64,000 nt of DNA from Dolichospermum sp. FACHB-1091. GTDB lineage: Bacteria > Cyanobacteriota > Cyanobacteriia > Cyanobacteriales > Nostocaceae. The position numbers were made by a program, and so were the translations under genes. The DNA is taken from positions 105,148 through 169,147 of the forward strand of contig NZ_JACJSB010000007.1 in the NCBI RefSeq assembly GCF_014697585.1, given 5' to 3'. This document shows positions 1-7,112 of the stretch, piece after piece (the stretch's first letter is position 1; each line of letters starts with the position of its first letter). The notes beneath the pieces were generated by a model that was not told where the DNA came from, did not search any database, and saw nothing but the letters and a program-made list of their open reading frames with translations.

Positions 1-617
1 TGAACACCAGCCATAACTTGACCTTGTAATAAAGCATAGGCAAAACTGAGTAAAGAATTAACAGGGTCAGTAGGTGGACGGCGATTTCTGCCATTAAAAG
101 TCCATTGTTTACCTACCATCCTTTGCCAACAAGCAAAATATTCCCTAGCTGCTAAACCTTCCACACCACGAACTTGATCTATATTTTGTTGAGTTTTAAC
201 TAAAATTTTCCGTTCTTTGAGAGGATTATCCTTTTCATGATGTCGGTACAAAACATGATATTGATTATGAATTTTCGCGCTAACAATTGTCTTAACTAAT
301 TCCAAACGCCGCACAGGATCATGATAAACTGCATACTGTGCTAATCTCAGTTGACCATTACGAGAAGACTTAGGTAAAGCTGAACCCAAGTATTTACCAA
401 AACTAGAAAGATAATGCACTGGCATTCCTAATTCTAGGGCATAAACAAAAGCATCACCGCTGACTTGAGGATTACCCATCAAAATAACTTCGGTCACAGT
501 TTGAGCAGCAATCTTTTGTTTTTTCCAAGAACCATCTTCTTGTTTTAAAGCTACCTGAAAAGCTTCATAGTCTTTGCTTAAAACAGCATCGGGTTGAATG
601 ATATAAAGAGTAGTCAT
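1..617 (-). CDS. cas1: CRISPR-associated endonuclease Cas1, type I-D (3' end missing)
   Basis: Cas1 is the integrase that, with Cas2, inserts new spacers into the CRISPR array. About 205 residues are visible before the left edge truncates the gene. The N-terminal beta-sheet domain (LYIIQPDAVLSKD, then a segment reading GMPVHYLSSFGKYLG) and the start of the helical catalytic domain are present. The catalytic glutamate is expected in the GVEGLAAREYF motif near residue 150; the remaining metal ligands lie outside the window. The ATG is 2 bases after the cas4 stop, so the two are translationally linked as an adaptation module. cas2 and the repeat array are expected further left. Family is certain; subtype I-D follows from the neighbours. 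Confidence 0.95.
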   Translation of the reverse strand, partial: MTTLYIIQPDAVLSKDYEAFQVALKQEDGSWKKQKIAAQTVTEVILMGNPQVSGDAFVYALELGMPVHYLSSFGKYLGSALPKSSRNGQLRLAQYAVYHDPVRRLELVKTIVSAKIHNQYHVLYRHHEKDNPLKERKILVKTQQNIDQVRGVEGLAAREYFACWQRMVGKQWTFNGRNRRPPTDPVNSLLSFAYALLQGQVMAGV

Positions 618-619
618 AA

Positions 620-1216
620 TTAATATTCTTGACCTTGTAGTTGACCTTGTAATTTTTTGACTTCAAACGGTAAACAAATTCGCTGTAAACTGCATGATTG
701 ACATTTTTTAGGATGATCAATAGGTGCTGGTATTTTGTTTTGACTAGCAACATGAGCTAGTGCGATTGCTTGTTGTGTCATTTGTCGTAATTGAGGAGTA
801 AAAGCCACAGTTTGTCTATGACGATTGGCATGATAAAATATTTCACCATAGGTAATCGTGCGTCCTGTGCGTTCTTCCAAACATAAAGCCGCAGCACAAA
901 GTTGAAAATGGTCATTTAAGTGTTGTGCCATTTTGCCTTTTTTGTATTCCACAGGTATAAGTTGACCGTTAGATTCTTCGACAGCATCAATAATCCCGGA
1001 AACTTTCAAGCGTTCTGACCACACCCATTGTTGTTGATGAATTAAGGTTTCTCCTTCTTGAAAAGTGCCTTCCTCATTAATATTGCGGTGGATATGACGA
1101 CCTAAAATAATATGCTCGTTGTCTTCCATTTCACCTAATACATATTCGAGGTAGAATCTACGCGGACAATATTCCCAAGCGTTTAAATAAGCTAATGGTA
1201 AATAATCTTCATTCAT
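620..1216 (-). CDS. cas4: CRISPR-associated exonuclease Cas4
   Basis: RecB-like nuclease of 198 residues that trims prespacers and helps choose PAM-flanked ones during spacer acquisition. One cysteine at residue 17 (NAWEYCPRRFYLEYV) and three near the C-terminus (KKCQSCSLQRIC) form the expected four-Cys iron-sulfur site. The RecB nuclease core is visible as LIPVEYKKGK with its Glu and Lys. Length is normal for cyanobacterial Cas4. It sits 35 bases after cas6, across a heptamer repeat, and 2 bases before cas1. Start ATG is the first Met of the reading frame and directly precedes the conserved N-terminus. Confidence 0.96.
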   Translation of the reverse strand: MNEDYLPLAYLNAWEYCPRRFYLEYVLGEMEDNEHIILGRHIHRNINEEGTFQEGETLIHQQQWVWSERLKVSGIIDAVEESNGQLIPVEYKKGKMAQHLNDHFQLCAAALCLEERTGRTITYGEIFYHANRHRQTVAFTPQLRQMTQQAIALAHVASQNKIPAPIDHPKKCQSCSLQRICLPFEVKKLQGQLQGQEY

Positions 1217-1248
1217 TGGTAATTGGTAATTGGTAATTGGTAATTGGT
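1215..1248. repeat. Short tandem repeat, heptamer TAATTGG
   Basis: About five copies of the 7-bp unit TAATTGG fill the gap between the cas6 stop and the cas4 start and run up to the cas4 ATG. Heptamer tandem repeats of this kind occur at many intergenic sites in Nostocales genomes. It replaces the usual ribosome-binding region of cas4, for which no good Shine-Dalgarno sequence is visible. Confidence 0.85.
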
Positions 1249-1251
1249 GCG

Positions 1252-2019
1252 TCAGTTTATTAAAGCAGTTTGACCCATACCCATAGCTGTTTTACGTCCT
1301 ACTCCAGAAAAGACAGCAAACTTAGCTAAAACAGAGGCAATTCTGGCTTGTTCAGGGTCTGGAAACCGATATTTTATCCAGCCTTTTGCACCAATTTCCG
1401 CACCAGCTTCCATTTTTAAAGCATGGGTTTTCAGTTCAAAAGCAGAAATTAAAGCTTGCCATTGAACTTGAGGAAATTGCAATTCTGCTGGTGCAAATCT
1501 GTTCCAACGCCGAAGTAAATTATTAAATACTAAATCGGGTAATGGGAAAGGTTGGATATTTTGATTCTGCTTAAAACTGGTGGGGGAGAGAAATTGTAAA
1601 GTGATATCACTAGAAACTGATGTATTGGCCAATGTGGTGTAATTGGAGCAATCTACTAGAGGATGAGTTCCTGGTACTGAATAAATACTACGAATGACAA
1701 AGGGACATTTTCCTAAATAAATAGATTTATTGTGGGAAAATTCTATACCCCTTAACAAAGGTTGAATTAAATTACTCTCTAAAAGAGAAATCCGCACAAT
1801 AAAATCATCACCTAGTTGTATACCTTCTTTGCGACGATAACCAATTAATTCTGATAAGCTCAAAGGTGATTCTTGACTATCATGAACCGCTGTTGCTATT
1901 TGTGGATCTCCTAAACTTAACCATTGCATAACTTGAGCATGAATCGCTCTACCTAATGTACTGGGAATAGTGCTTTCACTAGCAGCACCTAATTGAATTA
2001 CTAAACTTTGTAGAATCAT
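1252..2019 (-). CDS. cas6: CRISPR pre-crRNA endonuclease Cas6 (type I-D)
   Basis: Cas6 cuts the long CRISPR transcript within each repeat to release mature crRNAs. The product is 255 residues from the chosen start. The C-terminal glycine-rich loop typical of Cas6 is clear (GVGRKTAMGMGQT), and a conserved N-terminal block GRAIHAQVMQWL carries a His (residue 27) that is a candidate catalytic residue. The frame stays open upstream to an ATG at 2050-2052 that would overlap csc1 by 29 bases; I chose the ATG at 2017-2019, because Cas6 proteins begin right at the first beta strand (MILQSLVIQL) and this leaves a 4-base gap after csc1. Family assignment is firm, exact start less so. Confidence 0.9.
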   Translation of the reverse strand: MILQSLVIQLGAASESTIPSTLGRAIHAQVMQWLSLGDPQIATAVHDSQESPLSLSELIGYRRKEGIQLGDDFIVRISLLESNLIQPLLRGIEFSHNKSIYLGKCPFVIRSIYSVPGTHPLVDCSNYTTLANTSVSSDITLQFLSPTSFKQNQNIQPFPLPDLVFNNLLRRWNRFAPAELQFPQVQWQALISAFELKTHALKMEAGAEIGAKGWIKYRFPDPEQARIASVLAKFAVFSGVGRKTAMGMGQTALIN

Positions 2020-2023
2020 AATT

Positions 2024-2746
2024 TTAGGAAGATACAACTGTACTCGCACCATAAGCTACCCCTACAGGTAAACAAGTTTGATCGGGTAACTGATAATAAT
2101 CTCCAGTTAGTTGAGCTTGGCTAACTAAACTTGCTGGAGGCATAACAATTCGGTTGTAAAGCAATAATTTGGTTGATAGGGATAAATCCAAAGGATTTAA
2201 AGGATGTTTGCTAATATATTGTCCTGATTTTTCTTTAATATCTGTGATCTCGCTATTTTCAACTCGTATTTTAGATGACCATTTTCCTAATCTAATCCAC
2301 TTGGGAATTTTGATAGTTGAACGAGCCATAATATAAGTCTGATAGTGACTACCTACAGCCAATTCTTTAGCCCTACCATAGTTAACAGGGTAATTGCGTT
2401 TTGCTCCTTCACCACCAAATTGTGCAGATTTTCCATAATAGGAAACTTGGGCTGCTTTAAAAGTGTTCACTTGATAGGACCAACTAATCGGTAAAGCCGG
2501 AAAAACATAAATCCCAGCTTCATTTAGATGTAAAAGATTTTGTTCTTGACCAGAATCTAAATAACTGGGTTTTTGGGCATTTATACCTTTTAAGCGATAA
2601 GGTCTAGGAATATAAGCAGTTTCAAAAAAGGCAAAACTTAGCGCCCAATTGTGTAGATATTTCTCGGTTTCGTAGAGAATACCCATTTCCCGACTGGCAA
2701 AAAAAACATTATCGTGTAAAGTTAAATCACATTTGTAAACAATCAT
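2024..2746 (-). CDS. csc1: Type I-D Cascade subunit Csc1 (Cas5d-like)
   Basis: Csc1 is the Cas5-family RAMP protein of the type I-D effector, which caps the 5' handle of the crRNA and takes part in PAM recognition. The 240-residue product starts MIVYKCDLTLHDNVFFASRE and contains the characteristic block GILYETEKYLHNWALSF, as in other cyanobacterial Csc1 proteins. Size is normal. It lies 348 bases downstream of csc2, separated from it by a tandem array of hairpin units, and 4 bases upstream of cas6. All other junctions in this operon are under 40 bases, so this is the only place where ribosomes cannot be coupled from gene to gene. Confidence 0.93.
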   Translation of the reverse strand: MIVYKCDLTLHDNVFFASREMGILYETEKYLHNWALSFAFFETAYIPRPYRLKGINAQKPSYLDSGQEQNLLHLNEAGIYVFPALPISWSYQVNTFKAAQVSYYGKSAQFGGEGAKRNYPVNYGRAKELAVGSHYQTYIMARSTIKIPKWIRLGKWSSKIRVENSEITDIKEKSGQYISKHPLNPLDLSLSTKLLLYNRIVMPPASLVSQAQLTGDYYQLPDQTCLPVGVAYGASTVVSS

Positions 2747-2771
2747 ATTGTTTAAAGTTTGGTAATTAGAA

Positions 2772-3084
2772 ATGTTTTGACCTCTACCTAACCCTCTCCT
2801 AGAAGGAGAGGGAACAGGAAGAAAAATTGCTAAATGTTAGGTTTCCTTAATGTTTTGACCTCTACCTAACCCTCTCCTACAAGGAGAGGGAACAAGAAGA
2901 AAAATTGCTAAATGTTGGGTTTCCTTAATGTTTTGACCTCTACCTAACTCTCTCCTCCAAGGAGAGGGAACAAGAAGAAAAATTGCTAAATGTTGGGTTT
3001 CCTTAATGTTTTGACCTCTACCTAACCCTCTCCTCCAAGGAGAGGGAACAAGAAGAAAAATTGCTAAATGTTGGGTTTCCTTTG
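2772..3084. repeat. Four tandem 78-bp hairpin units inside the cas operon
   Basis: Four head-to-tail copies begin near 2772, 2850, 2928 and 3006. Each unit carries an inverted repeat of the form CCCTCTCCT-N3-AGGAGAGGG and differs from the others at only a few positions, mostly in the hairpin loop. There is no spacer between units, so this is not a CRISPR array. Because 78 is a multiple of three, the array is open in frame and gives an 83-codon repetitive reading frame at 2837-3088 that I do not consider a gene. The hairpin core resembles small intergenic repeats common in filamentous cyanobacteria. As RNA it would form four stable stem-loops between csc2 and csc1. Confidence 0.95.
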
Positions 3085-3094
3085 TCAACCCAAC

Positions 3095-4114
3095 CTACTT
3101 GTTACTTTTAGCCTTTTTAGCTACTGCACCAAAGGTTTCCGCGTAGGCTTTTGTCTGTTGGTATAAGGTAGAAATGGTACTTTTTAACTGAGATTCGTCT
3201 TGATAAATAGCCGAAACTTTAGTCAATAAATCCGTTAATTGAGAACCCATAATTACCTGATTTTTCCGCACTGGTTCATTATTCAATAAATTGTTAGTCA
3301 CCTCTATCGCTTTTTTGATAATATCAGCAATTGGGGCATGAAAATCTGGTTTTAAGCCATCATATAATGCTTGGGTAAAATGCAAATTACTAAAGATTTC
3401 ACCATCACATAAAACAATACCAATAATATGATTTGACATTGTTCCTGTCCGTGATTCCTGTGCGCCATAACGTCGGGTTCTGAGGAGATTTCCTAACACA
3501 TATAAAAAACCTTCAAATGTTGGATCTCGCAAAGTTTCCACAGTGGGAAATGAGATTTCTGGGAGAATATGGTCTAATTCATTAATTGATGATCTTACTT
3601 TGTTATTGTCGGTTCTTTTAGGATCATCATAATCTAACATCATTGTTCCTGTTTCACTTAAAGCATTAAAGGTCAAACTCTTATGGGAATCTTCATAAGG
3701 AGTTAAAGAAAAAGCTGAATCAGAATAAAGTTTAGAACGTTCTGAACCACTATCACCAACAGCAAATCCATAAATGATACAATCTGGACATTTACCACAA
3801 AATTGTTCCGAACCGTATCTACAAAAATTTTCAGCTTTCTTATCTTCTGAGTTGATAAAATTTAATGAACGTAAAAGTTCTCTCCCAACTAATCGCTCAG
3901 GACTAACTTGTTTGCGTTTAAACATCACTAACCGACTGATAGGATCGGGAGTTTCTAAACCAGCTTGAGTGCGTGCAGTATTGAGAACTCCATCAGTTTG
4001 AAATACTGGAAAAGATTGACTATGACGCAACATCAAAAAGTGGACATATTTACCAGATGCTAATCGAGGAAAAGTGGTGTGAAATTCAGATTTGATCGTG
4101 TTTAAAATGCTCAT
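3095..4114 (-). CDS. csc2: Type I-D Cascade backbone subunit Csc2 (Cas7d)
   Basis: Csc2 is the Cas7-family protein that polymerises along the crRNA to form the backbone of the type I-D effector. The product has 339 residues, the usual length. A cysteine cluster at residues 98, 106, 109 and 112 (FCRYGSEQFCGKCPDC) matches the zinc-binding insertion of Csc2, and the glycine-rich stretch IIYGFAVGDSGSERSK follows it. Further conserved blocks are RTRRYGAQESRTGTM and NHIIGIVLCDGE. It starts 12 bases after the cas10d stop and is followed by the 78-bp repeat array. Confidence 0.95.
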   Translation of the reverse strand: MSILNTIKSEFHTTFPRLASGKYVHFLMLRHSQSFPVFQTDGVLNTARTQAGLETPDPISRLVMFKRKQVSPERLVGRELLRSLNFINSEDKKAENFCRYGSEQFCGKCPDCIIYGFAVGDSGSERSKLYSDSAFSLTPYEDSHKSLTFNALSETGTMMLDYDDPKRTDNNKVRSSINELDHILPEISFPTVETLRDPTFEGFLYVLGNLLRTRRYGAQESRTGTMSNHIIGIVLCDGEIFSNLHFTQALYDGLKPDFHAPIADIIKKAIEVTNNLLNNEPVRKNQVIMGSQLTDLLTKVSAIYQDESQLKSTISTLYQQTKAYAETFGAVAKKAKSNK

Positions 4115-4126
4115 GTTTTTAATTCC

Positions 4127-4570
4127 TTATGATTCAGGTTTTTCAGTATTTTTTGCTTGTAAAGCTAACCAACGATAGGCAAATTCCGCACCAGATTTAA
4201 TACGGTTACGGTTTTCTTGGAGTAGTGCGCGATCGCCCTTATAAAGCCCCAAGAATAAATCATTAACACAGGTAGTCATAAACTGATGAATTGCCATTAA
4301 TTCCTGATTTTTTCGCTCAGAATATTCCACAGTTTTATTCATTAACAATGGACGTTTATAAGGTTCTTGTCTTTCCAAAGCGTCATATAATTGACCAGCA
4401 CCTTGTAAGATCATATCCTCAGTTTCCAAGTGGTCAGGAACAGTTAAAATTACCTCCAATGCTTTAGAAATAGGTAACAGAATTGAGTGACTAGATTCAC
4501 CAACATTTACTTGATAAAATTGGCGATATTCTGTCACAATTCGCTCGATTAATTTGAGTTTTTCCTGCAT
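4127..4570 (-). CDS. cas11d: Predicted small subunit Cas11d, from an internal start in cas10d
   Basis: In other type I-D systems the helical small subunit Cas11d is made by internal translation of the cas10d message. Here the in-frame Met at cas10d residue 839 (MQEKLKLIERIV) is preceded by AAAAGGAGA with 8 bases between AGGAG and ATG, one of the best ribosome binding sites in the window. It would give a 147-residue, largely helical protein identical to the Cas10d C-terminus. The sequence shows the start signal directly; the function is known from the family; expression from this site is inferred. The stop is shared with cas10d. Confidence 0.75.
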   Translation of the reverse strand: MQEKLKLIERIVTEYRQFYQVNVGESSHSILLPISKALEVILTVPDHLETEDMILQGAGQLYDALERQEPYKRPLLMNKTVEYSERKNQELMAIHQFMTTCVNDLFLGLYKGDRALLQENRNRIKSGAEFAYRWLALQAKNTEKPES

Positions 4571-7084
4571 TTGCTTGTCTCCTTTTACCCAGGTTTGGGC
4601 ATAATTCCAAATTCGTTTAACATCTTCTGGTCCTGGTTCTTTTTTAGTATTACGAAAGCCTTCATCAGCAATAGCAAAGATATTTAAAACGTCTGTCACT
4701 AAATCTCTCACTGTTCCGTTTAATGCTTGCCATCTTGCATCGGGTTTTTTACTCCTATTATCTAAATGTAAACTGTAGGTAATTAATAACCTATTTAAAC
4801 CAGGTGATAGCTCCTGTATTCTGACATTTGATGATGTATTTAATAACTGCCAAAATCCTGCCGCACCATCTAAAACAGCCGATTCTAAAAACTCCTGATC
4901 ACTTGCATAAACAGGATCAGGACTGCTAGTAGCAACGACTTTTACACCTAATAAAAGTGGTAAAGATAATGCTAAAAAAATCGGTTCTACCCACGCGTCG
5001 GTAATAGTTTTACCTCTGGTTGTGGTGTAAGTCATGGCCATAAATGGCAAGTCTGTAACTGAATAATTTTTAGTCTTTTTAAATCTTCCCGGTTGCAAAT
5101 CATCATCTTCTCTCCAAGGTAAATTTTGTAATCCTTGATATCGCATTCCTGCATCTAACCAATGTTTACGCACATCCCACAAATTAATTCTTTTAAATTC
5201 CTTCACTAATACCCTCACAGCTTTAGCTACTTGAGGAGAATAAACATAAGCTGGAAAGATGTAAAGAAATACTGGTTGTTGTTCCTCTAATTTTCCTGGA
5301 GGTGCGCCTAAAAATGCCTGACGTAATAACATTTCTAAAGACCAAATTTTAGATATTCCTCGTTTAATTCTGCCTCCTCCCAAGGCATTTTTATTACTAT
5401 ATTGTTGAGGTTTAAACAAAACCACAGTATCTAATTGTTCTTCTGCTAATGCTTCTCCACTACTTAAGGAACACATCACTTGATTAGTAATTTTAGCTTG
5501 GGTATAAGCTGTTAATTCTTGAGTGAAATTGCCGTTTTTATCCCCAGTGGTGAATATTTCCAAATATTGGGCTAAATAATCAATAAATGCCTGATATGTA
5601 GGACTACTATTTTCAGCCAGTAATTTATTTTCTTCAGCCCAATTTGCTAATTTATTCGCTAATTTTTGCAAATATTCCTTAACTTGTATTTCGTCTAAAG
5701 TAGGATGTTTAGCAACATAATAAGCTGCCACTTGATACCAACCATAATTAACTCCTCCCGCTTGTTTTTGTGTCACTTCTGGGGATATTTCTGAAGTTAA
5801 TTCTAAGGTATTGAGTATCCAATTGATATAATCTGAAGAGTTAGCAAAAAACTCTTTTTGAGCTAAAATGATAAACTCTGCTAATCTATCAGCACGAATA
5901 TCTGCACCAGTGTTTAAAAACTGTTTTTGTGGTTCGGTTAAATCTAACTTTTCTAATCTTTTTGGTGTTGCAGGTGATTTAATATTAGCAACTTTCACCT
6001 GTACAACTTCAGGAAGTTGACAAATTAAATCTTTGGGTGTGAATAATTCTAAGGTTTGGGGAGCAATCTTTAAACCTTTTCCATCCCGGACAAAACCCAC
6101 ATCACCACTTTGAAAATATGTAGCTAGTCCTTTTTGATTATTTTCCTCATCTCCATGAATTAAGTTTCCCCAAACTGCTGTTTGTACATCTGTAAATTTT
6201 GGTGTAGTTACATCATTGGGTGCTAAATAAACAACACCTTGGGCAAAACAAAGAACTTCTTCCCATCCTAATTGACGGGCAAAATTAACTACTGCATTAT
6301 GGATTTGGTTAGTAATTAACCCCCGACAATCTCGCAGACGATGATAAACTAATTTCTTGGAAATCTTTAACCAAAATAAATGATCTCGTAATCTATCCCC
6401 TTTTGTGGTCGTGATAATTTGTGCCGGATCAGATATATGGACTGCGATATCACCAAAGGCTAATAAATGGCGTAAAATATCAGTCAAACGCTTATCATGA
6501 ATGGTAAATTGTCTTTGCTCATTTTCCCATAGGGTAATAATGGAACTACTATCTACAGTAAACTGGGTATTTTGCGCTAAAAAGGCTATTTCCAACAGAT
6601 AATCTTGCCACTCTGACCAAAATTCTGTAAAGTTTAATTTTGTCCCTAACTCACTACATAAATTAATAATTTCCTCAATTTCATGGGCTTGTGGTGGTGG
6701 TTGTTCTTCTCCTTGTCCTCTTACATATTTATTATAGTCATGTAATGCAATTCCCAAACACAATAATTTTTTTTCCTCATCTTTTAATTGTTGACGTGGT
6801 GATAAATGTAAGCTCAAATTCCAAGCAATTAATAACCCATTTAAAACATGAACTAACAAACTTTGATCAGATTTATTTGCCCAATTTTTAGCATTTTCAT
6901 GGGCATATTTATTACCTTGTTTTACTAAGTTTTGATAGTGGAGAATTTCCGAACCACCCATAGCAGGAATGAGTCCAAATTCTCTTTCCATGACTGGTAA
7001 AATAGTGTTAATAAACGAGGTTAAAATCGGATCTGTATCTGCTGGTAAAGTTTCAATCAGTAAGGCTTGTAATAATGTAGGCAT
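4127..7084 (-). CDS. cas10d: Type I-D large subunit Cas10d (Csc3) with HD nuclease domain
   Basis: Signature subunit of type I-D. Unlike other type I systems, the HD nuclease is carried here rather than on Cas3. The 985-residue product has an N-terminal HD domain: a histidine at about residue 79 (LLVHVLNGLL) and the His-Asp pair at 115-116 (GIALHDYNKY), followed by a His near 134. I see no GGDD cyclase motif, as expected for Cas10d. The rest is the large Csc3 body, and the last 147 residues are all-helical and can be translated alone from an internal ATG (see cas11d). It is 28 bases downstream of cas3' and 12 bases upstream of csc2. Confidence 0.96.
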   Translation of the reverse strand: MPTLLQALLIETLPADTDPILTSFINTILPVMEREFGLIPAMGGSEILHYQNLVKQGNKYAHENAKNWANKSDQSLLVHVLNGLLIAWNLSLHLSPRQQLKDEEKKLLCLGIALHDYNKYVRGQGEEQPPPQAHEIEEIINLCSELGTKLNFTEFWSEWQDYLLEIAFLAQNTQFTVDSSSIITLWENEQRQFTIHDKRLTDILRHLLAFGDIAVHISDPAQIITTTKGDRLRDHLFWLKISKKLVYHRLRDCRGLITNQIHNAVVNFARQLGWEEVLCFAQGVVYLAPNDVTTPKFTDVQTAVWGNLIHGDEENNQKGLATYFQSGDVGFVRDGKGLKIAPQTLELFTPKDLICQLPEVVQVKVANIKSPATPKRLEKLDLTEPQKQFLNTGADIRADRLAEFIILAQKEFFANSSDYINWILNTLELTSEISPEVTQKQAGGVNYGWYQVAAYYVAKHPTLDEIQVKEYLQKLANKLANWAEENKLLAENSSPTYQAFIDYLAQYLEIFTTGDKNGNFTQELTAYTQAKITNQVMCSLSSGEALAEEQLDTVVLFKPQQYSNKNALGGGRIKRGISKIWSLEMLLRQAFLGAPPGKLEEQQPVFLYIFPAYVYSPQVAKAVRVLVKEFKRINLWDVRKHWLDAGMRYQGLQNLPWREDDDLQPGRFKKTKNYSVTDLPFMAMTYTTTRGKTITDAWVEPIFLALSLPLLLGVKVVATSSPDPVYASDQEFLESAVLDGAAGFWQLLNTSSNVRIQELSPGLNRLLITYSLHLDNRSKKPDARWQALNGTVRDLVTDVLNIFAIADEGFRNTKKEPGPEDVKRIWNYAQTWVKGDKQMQEKLKLIERIVTEYRQFYQVNVGESSHSILLPISKALEVILTVPDHLETEDMILQGAGQLYDALERQEPYKRPLLMNKTVEYSERKNQELMAIHQFMTTCVNDLFLGLYKGDRALLQENRNRIKSGAEFAYRWLALQAKNTEKPES
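4579..4583 (-). promoter_or_regulatory. Internal Shine-Dalgarno site for cas11d
   Basis: On the minus strand AGGAG, within AAAAGGAGAC, lies 8 bases before the internal ATG at 4568-4570. Its codons are Lys-Gly-Asp of Cas10d, so the site is embedded in coding sequence. Few genes in this window have as strong a site, which makes chance a weaker explanation. Confidence 0.7.
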
Positions 7085-7112
7085 AGTGTTTAAATCACTT
7101 TATTTGTGGTTT

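Noticed and set aside
2772..3088. CRISPR array or 83-codon gene in the 78-bp repeats
   Set aside because: Units are head to tail with no unique spacers, and the open frame exists only because 78 is divisible by three.
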